From Bacilli bacterium (GTDB lineage: Bacteria; Bacillota_I; Bacilli_A; RFN20; CAG-288), in contig CAAGIQ010000218.1 in the NCBI GenBank assembly GCA_900769965.1, positions 1 through 5,818 of the forward strand: a DNA stretch of 5,818 nucleotides, written 5' to 3'. Numbering within the stretch: position 1 is the first letter of the stretch; each line of letters opens with the position of its first letter. Of this stretch, positions 1 through 5,818 are shown piece by piece. Made by a program: the position numbers and the translations under genes. The notes beneath the pieces were generated by a model. It ran no database searches. It worked only from the letters and a program-made list of their open reading frames with translations, and was not told where the DNA came from.

Positions 1-72
1 AAGAATTAGATGATAATGAAGATTGAATACTGAGTGGTTATTTGAATATATTTCCATATAATTATTATATCA

Positions 73-89
73 CATATACGTAGTATATG
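73..89. repeat. Perfect inverted repeat, 7 bp arms
   Basis: CATATAC, a GTA spacer and GTATATG form a perfect dyad centred on position 81. After two mismatched pairs, another three pairs match (68-70 with 92-94). The arms are AT-rich and the spacer is too short for a good RNA hairpin, so a protein-binding operator is the more natural reading. No matching copy was seen elsewhere in the window. Confidence 0.5.
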
Positions 90-102
90 ATATACAACAT
101 TT

Positions 103-138
103 TGAATTGAGACAATCTTAAGACTGAATTGATACAAT
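103..138. repeat. Tandem direct repeat, each copy a small dyad
   Basis: TGAATTGAGACAAT at 103-116 recurs as TGAATTGATACAAT at 125-138, with one mismatch and a 22-base period. Each copy contains ATTG-N3-CAAT, so two dyads lie about two helical turns apart on the same DNA face, as expected for a paired operator. The second copy also reads as an extended -10 (TG-N-TACAAT, 130-138), so a promoter is an alternative or overlapping role. I see no well-spaced -35: TTGAGA at 107-112 is 20 bases away. Confidence 0.45.
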
Positions 139-181
139 AATGAGATTTGATGGCATAAATACTTCTTTTTTGCCTAATTCA

Positions 182-206
182 TCCCCTACTTATAGAAGAT
201 AGGGGA
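182..206 (+). other. GC-rich hairpin in the leader region
   Basis: TCCCCTA at 182-188 pairs with TAGGGGA at 200-206. Three more pairs (CTT 189-191 with AAG 196-198) form if A199 is bulged, leaving an ATAG tetraloop. This is by far the most stable fold in an otherwise AT-rich region. It is not followed by a T-run on either strand, so it is not a standard intrinsic terminator. It could be an RNA structural element or a protein-binding site. Confidence 0.5.
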
Positions 207-223
207 CTTCTTAGGAAGAAATG

Positions 224-270
224 TTAAAATCAACATTTTAAATTAACTAATTTTAATGTTATCCCTTTTT
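224..270 (+). terminator. Possible weak intrinsic terminator or attenuator
   Basis: AACATT (232-237) and AAATTA (240-245) pair with TAATTT (248-253) and AATGTT (255-260), followed by ATCCC and five T residues (266-270). The left arm also has an alternative partner: TTAAAAT (224-230) pairs with ATTTTAA at 235-241 around a CAAC loop, or with ATTTTAA at 250-256. These folds are mutually exclusive. The stems are almost all A-T, so random folding in AT-rich DNA is a real alternative. Confidence 0.3.
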
Positions 271-405
271 GACGTAGGATTTATAACTATTATTTATCTC
301 ATGAATCTTTCTTCGTTTTCCTAACAAGACAGAAGTTTTACATGGTTCCACCACTAAAGTGTTACAATCATACACTCATCAATAGTTTATCTATATTGTC
401 TACTT

Positions 406-428
406 ATATAGTATAATTAAATATGGAA
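406..428 (+). repeat. Copy 1 of 23-base motif before a cyclase gene
   Basis: This segment matches 4482-4505 over 23 identical bases with one single-base gap. It consists of ATATAGTATAATT followed by AAATATGGAA. It includes the perfect TATAAT and an ATG (423-425) that is not the start of this gene: reading from it hits TGA after nine codons. The match stops sharply on both sides. A duplicated promoter edge is the simplest explanation; a recurrent promoter motif of this genome is the alternative. Confidence 0.6.
412..417 (+). promoter_or_regulatory. Perfect -10 box upstream of first cyclase
   Basis: TATAAT lies 21 bases before the gene start, which would put the transcript start near 424 and give a leader of about 15 nt that just contains the ribosome site. 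I see no good -35 at 16-18 bases; the best is TTATCT at 19. TTGACG at 269-274, with TATTTA 16 bases on, is a weaker upstream alternative. The hexamer sits within the motif repeated at the third gene, which supports function. Confidence 0.45.
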
Positions 429-434
429 AGAAGG
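425..434 (+). promoter_or_regulatory. Ribosome binding site of first cyclase
   Basis: GGAAAGAAGG ends four bases before the ATG at 439. The purine run with AAGG is a usable, slightly close Shine-Dalgarno and fixes the start. It is absent from the otherwise similar upstream sequence of the paralogue at 4500. Confidence 0.6.
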
Positions 435-438
435 TATT

Positions 439-1968
439 ATGTCTGTTCTTGAAACGTTTATATTGTGTGCGTTAATTGCAATAGCAAACATACTAGTAAT
501 AATTTCATCTGCTGCTTCAAAAGCTCATAGCCAATTTAAAGGTAGAAAAGAGTTCATATTTTTTGCGTCTTCTTTAATCACTATTCTCTTAATTGAGATC
601 TTCTCATATACAACACTTCATATCTCGATTGATGATTATGGAGATATTGCATTGCTTTCAAGAATCAGCAACGCTTTATATTACATCTACAGCTTAGTCC
701 CTACTCTAATCTACTCTTTCTATATCTTCAAAGTTGTCGACAAGAAAGCTAATGTTTTCGATTACATATTACTTATTCTGCCTTTAATTGTAATATCCAC
801 AACTTCTATAATATCTATCTTCACCCCTTGTTTATTTAAAGTAGATGAAAACAACGTACTTACATTCGGACCTTATTACCCTCTTTTTATCGTTTCCATC
901 GTTTTTTATTTCATTTACAACGAGGTCATATTAATTGTTAACCGAAAACATATCGACAAAAAGATGTTTTTTGCTTATTGCTTTTCGTTAACCGCTCCAA
1001 TTATTGGAATAGGTTTATACTTCTTGCTCGTATTAATCAATAGACCAACTATCGATAATGTTTGGATCACCGCTTCAGTAATGTTGTCAATTCAATACTT
1101 CTCTTTCATTCAAACTAAGATAAGCTATACCGATTCATTAACTTCTCTTTCTAACAAAGAAAGGTTAGTTGTAGAACTTAACAAACAATTTAATTCCAAG
1201 AAAAGAAAAGATATCTACGGATTCATGTTAGATCTTGATAACTTCAAAAGTATCAACGATAACTACGGACATGAAGTTGGAGATTTAGCGCTTATTAAAG
1301 CTTCAAAGATGCTAATTAATGTCGCTCCAAAGAATTCGTTAGTTACTAGATATGCCGGCGACGAATTCATCGTGTTAGTCGAATCGAGCGATGAAAACCT
1401 TCCAAATGAATTCCAAGAAAAACTGAAAGAAGCTGAAAGAGAATTTAACTCTTCTGAGGATGGTAAACTATACTCTTTAACTTTCTCGGTGGGTTATGCT
1501 TTCTTCTCTAAAAATGAGATACTTGACCCAACATCTTTCTTAAGAACTATCGACCAAAGGATGTACGTCAGTAAAAAGCATAAGGAATCGACCTATGGAA
1601 TCAAGACTACTAGAGATGGAAAGATCGATCAAGACCTCTTAAAAGAGTTCGGAATCAACTACTCTGAAGGCTTAAATAGATTCAAAGGTAATTACAAGTT
1701 ATATAATGACTGCTTAAATAAGTTCTTATCTAAAGATAGATTTTTAGACTTATCAAAATCTATCAATGAAGATGAGCTTGATAAGCTTTTATATAAGTTA
1801 TATCTTCTTTGCGACGACGCTTCTAATCTTTCGTTAACCGCATTGAATTCAATTGTGATGAAACTCATTCAAACCATTCAAGAGAAGAATGAAAAAGATG
1901 AAGATTTCCTATATTCTTCAAACGAATTAATTTCGACATATTCGAAACTGATCGACGCGCTTAAATAG
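439..1968 (+). CDS. 7TM sensor diguanylate cyclase with degenerate HPt domain
   Basis: Predicted membrane diguanylate cyclase, making c-di-GMP from two GTP at the inner face of the membrane. Seven hydrophobic helices lie at about 5-24, 38-60, 77-98, 108-129, 147-167, 176-200 and 208-226. Basic loops (28-37, 98-103, 168-175) indicate N-out, C-in, and the region resembles 7TM sensor heads of histidine kinases. The GGDEF domain (about 229-385) keeps Asp265, Asn273 and Asp282, with the signature AGDEF at 306-310. A changed first Gly is tolerated in some active cyclases, and Asp282 favours c-di-GMP over hybrid dinucleotides. The RxxD inhibitory site is absent: its place at 297-300 reads PKNS. Residues 400-509 match the HPt fold (GINYSEGLNRF...), but Tyr455 replaces the phosphorylated His. 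The phosphodiesterase gene starts eight bases downstream, and 4500-5818 is a colinear paralogue. Cyclase activity is likely; the ligand and HPt role are unknown. Confidence 0.88.
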   Translation: MSVLETFILCALIAIANILVIISSAASKAHSQFKGRKEFIFFASSLITILLIEIFSYTTLHISIDDYGDIALLSRISNALYYIYSLVPTLIYSFYIFKVVDKKANVFDYILLILPLIVISTTSIISIFTPCLFKVDENNVLTFGPYYPLFIVSIVFYFIYNEVILIVNRKHIDKKMFFAYCFSLTAPIIGIGLYFLLVLINRPTIDNVWITASVMLSIQYFSFIQTKISYTDSLTSLSNKERLVVELNKQFNSKKRKDIYGFMLDLDNFKSINDNYGHEVGDLALIKASKMLINVAPKNSLVTRYAGDEFIVLVESSDENLPNEFQEKLKEAEREFNSSEDGKLYSLTFSVGYAFFSKNEILDPTSFLRTIDQRMYVSKKHKESTYGIKTTRDGKIDQDLLKEFGINYSEGLNRFKGNYKLYNDCLNKFLSKDRFLDLSKSINEDELDKLLYKLYLLCDDASNLSLTALNSIVMKLIQTIQEKNEKDEDFLYSSNELISTYSKLIDALK

Positions 1969-1972
1969 GTGG
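1967..1972 (+). promoter_or_regulatory. Ribosome binding site of phosphodiesterase gene
   Basis: AGGTGG ends four bases before the ATG at 1977 and overlaps the TAG stop of the preceding gene. This favours the 1977 start over the internal Met at codon 6 and suggests translational coupling with the first cyclase. Confidence 0.55.
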
Positions 1973-1976
1973 TAAC

Positions 1977-4487
1977 ATGGAAAAGAAATTGATGATTATT
2001 GCTGATCAAAGCGAGATAAGTAAAACCATATTAAAATCGATATTGGATGACGAATTCGATATACTAGATGCTTCTTCTTTCAAGGAGATGTATCAACTTT
2101 TTAACGACCATAAAAACGATGTTAGCCTCTGCCTCATCGATTATAAACTCATTCACGAGGCGTCAAACAAAGCTAAAAACCTCTCGATTTTGTCCTACTT
2201 AAAATCCATTTCGAAGATTCCGTTTATCTTCATGATGCCTTCGGTAGACTCCTTGATGAAAAACGCTATAAAAGATGGGGCTTTTTCGATAATTACTAAA
2301 CCTTTTGTTCCAAATTCAGTAAATGAAGTAGTCCACTATAGCTTACGTAAAAGCGATCTTGATAACCTAAAAGAGATTAACGACAGGTTGATTAACTCAT
2401 ACTCGAAAGAATCATATCTTAATAACCTATTAAAAAACATCAAAGGTTCGATAGTCTTGCTAGAGATAAGTCAAGATAACAGGTACATTCCAGTATTTAC
2501 CAATAACGACTTCTACGAAAGTGCTAAAAGTATAATCGATGAGACTAACAAGCAAAAGTTCCTCAACGATTTTAAGTTTAATATCATCCCAGAAGATCTC
2601 TTAGTCTTTAAAAAGGCTTTTAAAGACCATTTAGAAGGCCGTGAAAAAGAGATAAGATCTTTCTTTAGAGTTGTTAACCTCGAAAATAAGATATCTTATA
2701 TCAAAATCCATGGCATTCTAGTAGATTATCCTTTCTCCTCTAACAAAGCTGTTCTCTGCACCTTGCAAGATAACACCGATATCGTTTCAATTCAGTTAAA
2801 AAGCGAAGAACGCAAGCGCGAATTAACTAAAATTGTTGAAAACCTTCCAGGTAGCTTATTAACCTACGTCAACAACAAAGAGCGACGCTTGGTCTACGCT
2901 TCAAATAGATTCTACGAAGATTTCAAATTGACAAAAGAAGAGTTTAATGATATGTACGAGGGAAAGTTTTCTCGTCTAGTCGCTAACTCTTCCTACGCTG
3001 ATCTTCAATCTTTCCTCTCTAAGGTGTTTTTAGAAAAACAAGAAGCTAAAGAAAATATAAACTTCATGGTCGATGGAAAGGAAACTCTCTTCTTTGTTAA
3101 AGGCTTCTCCTTATCCGATAATAAGAGATCCGCTTACTATTTCATCTTCATAAATATGTCATACTCTGTCACGATGGAAAGACAGATTAAAGATGCTAAA
3201 GAAACTTATAACTACATAACCACTCACGATACAATGACAAGGTTAATTAATAGACGTGAGTTCATGCGTATAGTATCTTTAGAATTAAAAGATAAGAAAG
3301 ATGTTAACTACTCATTAATAAGAGTAAATATCCGTAACTTTAAGGCAATAAACTCCAAATACGGTTATGATGTCGGAGATATAATCATCAAAAAAGTATC
3401 CGATATAATCTTAAACGGCGTTAAGAAATCTGAAGGTTATGTTACTAGAATTTCTTCTGATAACTTCGCTGTTTTCATCCGTACCGATTGCTTATATAAG
3501 AATCCTCTAGGTTCGATTATCACCATAAAAGTTAGCGATGAAATGGTTATTCCGGTATCGTTATATTATGGAATTTACTACATCAAAAGAGATGAATATG
3601 AAGTTGCTGAAATCATAGATAAAGCCGAATTTGCTATGCATATGGCTAAAAATGAAGTTTCTAAAACTCTAGTTAAGTATTCTGAAGAGCTTGAAATAGA
3701 ACGCGCTAATCAACTAAATTACTGCGAAGAAGCTCTACAAGCGATGGCAAACCATGAATTTAAAATCTTCTTGCAACCTGTTTACAACGCTTCAACTAAA
3801 GAGATGGTATCAGCGGAAGCTTTAGTAAGGTGGGTTCATCCTCAAAAAGGGATTATTCCACCGAATAAATTCATCCCTGTTTTTGAGGAAAAAAGACTTA
3901 TTATCAACCTCGATTTATACATGATTGAAGAGGTATTAAAATACCTTAAAGACAGAAACGAGAGAAGATTAGAAAAGCTACCTATTTCAGTTAACCTTTC
4001 TAGAATCAGCTTTTATTCACCTTCGATAGTCTCAAACATCGTCAAACTTACCGACAAATATGAAGTCGACCACTCCTTATTACACATCGAAATAACCGAG
4101 TCTGCTTACATCGATAATGAGAAGTTGATGTTAGAAACTATTACCGAATTAAAGAATAATGGTTTTGTTATCTTGATGGATGATTTCGGAAGTGGATATT
4201 CTTCTTTAAACATCATCAAAGACATTCCTTTCGACATCATGAAAATAGATATGAGATTCCTCGAAAGCTTCGATTCTTTAAATTCGAAATCATCAGCAGT
4301 ACTTAACGTCATAGTTCAACTAGCTAAAGCTTTAAACTTACAAACCATCGCTGAAGGTGTTGAAACCAAGAGCCAAGTAGAATTCTTGAATTCTATAGAA
4401 TGTCCTTCTATTCAAGGCTACTATTTCTCAAAGCCTTTACCAATTGAAAAGTTTGAGAAGCTTAAAACAAAATTAAAAAAGATATAG
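1977..4487 (+). CDS. REC-PAS-PAS-GGDEF(degenerate)-EAL c-di-GMP phosphodiesterase
   Basis: Predicted soluble phosphodiesterase that hydrolyses c-di-GMP to pGpG. No signal peptide or membrane helix is visible. The receiver domain (about 4-123) has Asp10, acceptor Asp55 and Lys108-Pro109, but MMPS replaces the usual Thr/Ser-Ala switch. Two weak PAS-like domains follow (about 155-270, ending QDNTDI, and 283-395), then a helical linker. In the GGDEF domain (about 412-570) SSDNF at 493-497 replaces GGDEF and Asn451 replaces the metal Asp, so it should not make c-di-GMP. Asn459 and Asp468 of the guanine pocket remain, so GTP sensing is possible. The EAL domain (about 573-836) keeps Gln600, Glu614 (EAL 614-616), Asn673, Glu705, Asp735-Asp736, Lys756, Glu793 and Gln813, plus the DDFGSGYSSL loop, so it should be active. 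It lies eight bases after one cyclase and 12 before another, probably opposing both. Confidence 0.9.
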   Translation: MEKKLMIIADQSEISKTILKSILDDEFDILDASSFKEMYQLFNDHKNDVSLCLIDYKLIHEASNKAKNLSILSYLKSISKIPFIFMMPSVDSLMKNAIKDGAFSIITKPFVPNSVNEVVHYSLRKSDLDNLKEINDRLINSYSKESYLNNLLKNIKGSIVLLEISQDNRYIPVFTNNDFYESAKSIIDETNKQKFLNDFKFNIIPEDLLVFKKAFKDHLEGREKEIRSFFRVVNLENKISYIKIHGILVDYPFSSNKAVLCTLQDNTDIVSIQLKSEERKRELTKIVENLPGSLLTYVNNKERRLVYASNRFYEDFKLTKEEFNDMYEGKFSRLVANSSYADLQSFLSKVFLEKQEAKENINFMVDGKETLFFVKGFSLSDNKRSAYYFIFINMSYSVTMERQIKDAKETYNYITTHDTMTRLINRREFMRIVSLELKDKKDVNYSLIRVNIRNFKAINSKYGYDVGDIIIKKVSDIILNGVKKSEGYVTRISSDNFAVFIRTDCLYKNPLGSIITIKVSDEMVIPVSLYYGIYYIKRDEYEVAEIIDKAEFAMHMAKNEVSKTLVKYSEELEIERANQLNYCEEALQAMANHEFKIFLQPVYNASTKEMVSAEALVRWVHPQKGIIPPNKFIPVFEEKRLIINLDLYMIEEVLKYLKDRNERRLEKLPISVNLSRISFYSPSIVSNIVKLTDKYEVDHSLLHIEITESAYIDNEKLMLETITELKNNGFVILMDDFGSGYSSLNIIKDIPFDIMKIDMRFLESFDSLNSKSSAVLNVIVQLAKALNLQTIAEGVETKSQVEFLNSIECPSIQGYYFSKPLPIEKFEKLKTKLKKI

Positions 4488-4505
4488 TATAATTTAAATA
4501 TGGAA
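4482..4505 (+). repeat. Copy 2 of 23-base motif before a cyclase gene
   Basis: This is the second copy of the motif at 406-428, with one extra T at 4494-4495. It overlaps the last codons and the TAG stop (4485-4487) of the phosphodiesterase gene and runs through the ATG of the next gene. Its left edge is abrupt: the sequence before 4482 does not resemble that before 406. The phosphodiesterase may therefore end on sequence brought in by a duplicated cyclase promoter. Confidence 0.6.
4488..4493 (+). promoter_or_regulatory. Perfect -10 box six bases before an ATG
   Basis: TATAAT directly follows the stop codon of the phosphodiesterase and has exactly six bases between it and the ATG at 4500. 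A transcript starting at the normal distance would begin on the A of the start codon, so it would be leaderless. No clear -35 is present; TTAAAA at 4462-4467 is 20 bases away. It may instead be inactive, with the gene expressed by read-through. Confidence 0.4.
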
Positions 4506-5818
4506 CTTTTTGAGTCTTATGCGATTATCGCAGTCAGTTGTATTTCTGTTCTTCTAACGATACTTTATAACGTACAGAAAAAAGGATCACAGGATTTTAG
4601 AGGCAAAAGAGAATTGAAGAATTTGATCTTCTCTCTTGTCGCTGTTTTTGTCGTGAAAGAACTCCAATATATCTTCACTTATTTCTACACCTCTTCGATA
4701 ATTCCATATAAGGTAGTAGCTTCAATATTTATCGCTTTATATTACATCGTATACGCTACTCCGTTAGTAACTGTTACTATCTACCTCTACAGTTGCATCA
4801 GTAGAAATCTATCTAAACCGGTTATCGTTTTTTTATGGGTTCCGGTTTTCATCATGGCAATCTTAGCTATAATTTCGATTTTCACTCCATGCCTATTCTC
4901 CGTAAGCGATGAAGGAAAGTTAATCTATGGTCCTCTTTATCCATATCTTGCATCTATTTCTTTCATCTATATGATTTATGACATATTCGTTGCTGTAAAG
5001 TTCCGTTTCATGTTAGAAAAAGGTTCGTTTATAACCTTTATTCCGATGTTTATAGCACCTTTTACCGCCTTGCTTGTCTTCTACATCTTCATCTTCATTT
5101 TCAAAATCAGCTTCATGAGCTTGATTTGGATCGCTATGACTGTAACGATGATGATTCACTACTTCACCTTCATTCAAGACAAGTTAAATACCACCGACCA
5201 GTTAACTCATCTCGCGAACAAACAGAGACTTATCAACTTCATCGATAAAGTCTTTAACTCTAAGAAGAGAGAAGATATCTATGGATTCATGCTCGATCTA
5301 GATAAGTTTAAAGCGATTAACGACACCTATGGACACGATGTCGGAGATTACGCTCTTTTCAAAGCTTCAGAAATCTTGATGAAAGCTTCCCCTTCTAACG
5401 CTTTTATCGCTAGATATGCTGGAGATGAATTTATCGTTATAATTCCTTCTAGCGACCATCAAACTCCAGGTCAATTTGCAAAAAGACTTGAAGAAGAAGA
5501 AAACGAATTCAACAAATCAAGCGATGGTGAACTATTTAACCTTCACTTCTCTTTAGGCTATTCATTTTTCTCAAAAGATGAAAAATACGACACCTCTTCT
5601 TTCTTAAGAATCATCGACCAAAAGATGTACGCTGATAAACGTAACACCTCTAAAAAGAAAGAGGACAAATACGACTTAGATTTCTTCTATAACAACAACA
5701 TCGACTACAGATCTGCTATATATAGATTCAACAAAAACGTCGATAAGTATTACGAATGCTTAGATGAGTTTATTTCTAAAGAAAAGTGCAATGAGACGAT
5801 GGATATATTAAGTAAGGA
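4500..5818 (+). CDS. 7TM sensor diguanylate cyclase paralogue, 3' end cut off
   Basis: Second predicted membrane diguanylate cyclase, open to the window edge (439 codons plus two bases). It is colinear with the first gene from Met1; FRG at 33-35 matches FKG at 33-35, which supports this start, and the next Met is residue 119. Seven membrane helices span about 5-226. The GGDEF domain (about 230-386) keeps Asp266, Asn274 and Asp283 with AGDEF at 307-311; PSNA stands where an RxxD inhibitory site would be. By eye, more than half of the GGDEF residues match the first gene, while the membrane part is more diverged apart from IISIFTPCLF and the GPxYP loop. An HPt-like domain begins near 392 (IDYRSAIYRF) but is cut before the His position. 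No Shine-Dalgarno precedes the ATG, so translation may be coupled to the gene ending 12 bases upstream, or leaderless. Activity is likely; the stimulus is unknown. Confidence 0.87.
   Translation, partial: MELFESYAIIAVSCISVLLTILYNVQKKGSQDFRGKRELKNLIFSLVAVFVVKELQYIFTYFYTSSIIPYKVVASIFIALYYIVYATPLVTVTIYLYSCISRNLSKPVIVFLWVPVFIMAILAIISIFTPCLFSVSDEGKLIYGPLYPYLASISFIYMIYDIFVAVKFRFMLEKGSFITFIPMFIAPFTALLVFYIFIFIFKISFMSLIWIAMTVTMMIHYFTFIQDKLNTTDQLTHLANKQRLINFIDKVFNSKKREDIYGFMLDLDKFKAINDTYGHDVGDYALFKASEILMKASPSNAFIARYAGDEFIVIIPSSDHQTPGQFAKRLEEEENEFNKSSDGELFNLHFSLGYSFFSKDEKYDTSSFLRIIDQKMYADKRNTSKKKEDKYDLDFFYNNNIDYRSAIYRFNKNVDKYYECLDEFISKEKCNETMDILSK

Larger units (their letters stand above)
1..438. other. 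Non-coding upstream region with dyads and hairpins
   Basis: I see no convincing gene in this stretch. It holds, in order: a perfect 7-bp dyad at 73-89; two copies of a 14-base repeat at 103-116 and 125-138; a GC-rich hairpin at 182-206; a small TTCTT/AAGAA stem at 208-220; AT-rich alternative stems with a T-run at 224-270; a TTGACG hexamer at 269-274; and a perfect TATAAT at 412-417. Bases 3-26 could be the end of an upstream reading frame (ELDDNED then TGA), but this is too short to trust. The stretch is long for such a compact operon and looks regulatory. I recognise no known riboswitch; in particular I do not see a clear c-di-GMP-I aptamer. Confidence 0.6.

Noticed and set aside
3..26. Possible tail of an upstream protein (ELDDNED, then TGA)
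   Set aside because: Eight codons at the window edge cannot be told from chance; the other two frames also stop early.
182..206. GC-rich hairpin as an intrinsic terminator
   Set aside because: No T-run follows on either strand; TTCTT after it is too short and interrupted.
301..324. Seven-codon ATG frame in the leader
   Set aside because: No ribosome site and no sign of an attenuating peptide.
342..416. 24-codon frame on the plus strand before the first cyclase, with a weak AGAAG upstream
   Set aside because: It is very short, has no family resemblance, and overlaps the likely -10 box; frames this short are expected by chance.
1..438. c-di-GMP riboswitch in the leader
   Set aside because: I looked for the conserved aptamer core of class I and did not find it; the hairpins present do not match it.
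423..452. Alternative ATG at 423 as start of the first cyclase
   Set aside because: It is out of frame and stops at TGA after nine codons; 439 has a Shine-Dalgarno and aligns with Met1 of the paralogue.
4106..4312. 68-codon reading frame on the minus strand
   Set aside because: It lies wholly inside the conserved EAL domain coding region on the other strand, has no recognisable protein features, and is a shadow frame.
4891..5818. The third gene as a frameshifted or broken copy
   Set aside because: It reads open without interruption to the window edge with all cyclase residues kept; only the window end truncates it.

Overview
The window is AT-rich DNA from a bacterium, most likely a low-GC Bacillota or Mycoplasmatota-type organism. 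The evidence is the base composition, Shine-Dalgarno sites of the AAGG/GGTGG kind, and 7TM-GGDEF sensors of a Firmicutes-like style. All four Trp codons in the three genes are TGG and both visible stops are TAG. This argues weakly against a Mycoplasma-type code. The taxon is an inference from style only.

Layout: positions 1-438 are non-coding and hold several dyads, a strong hairpin, an AT-rich stem with a T-run, and a perfect TATAAT just before the first gene. Three same-strand genes follow, packed as an operon. 439-1968 encodes a seven-helix membrane diguanylate cyclase with a C-terminal domain that looks like an HPt domain lacking its histidine. 1977-4487 encodes a soluble REC-PAS-PAS-GGDEF-EAL protein whose GGDEF is degenerate and whose EAL site is intact, so it is predicted to be a c-di-GMP phosphodiesterase. 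4500-5818 encodes a full-architecture paralogue of the first gene, cut by the window edge inside its HPt-like domain.

Together the genes form a compact c-di-GMP module: two related membrane cyclases flank one phosphodiesterase. The cyclases end in an HPt-like fold and the phosphodiesterase begins with a receiver domain, the natural binding partner of HPt. The best idea from the window is that a histidine-less HPt serves as a docking or sensing module rather than a phosphotransfer module. A second notable point is a 23-base match, with one single-base gap, shared by the upstream edges of the two cyclase genes. At the third gene this match places TATAAT exactly six bases before the ATG, with no Shine-Dalgarno site, so the gene may have a leaderless start or be translationally coupled. 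The domain families are known; the combination and the HPt/REC pairing are what deserve a second look.
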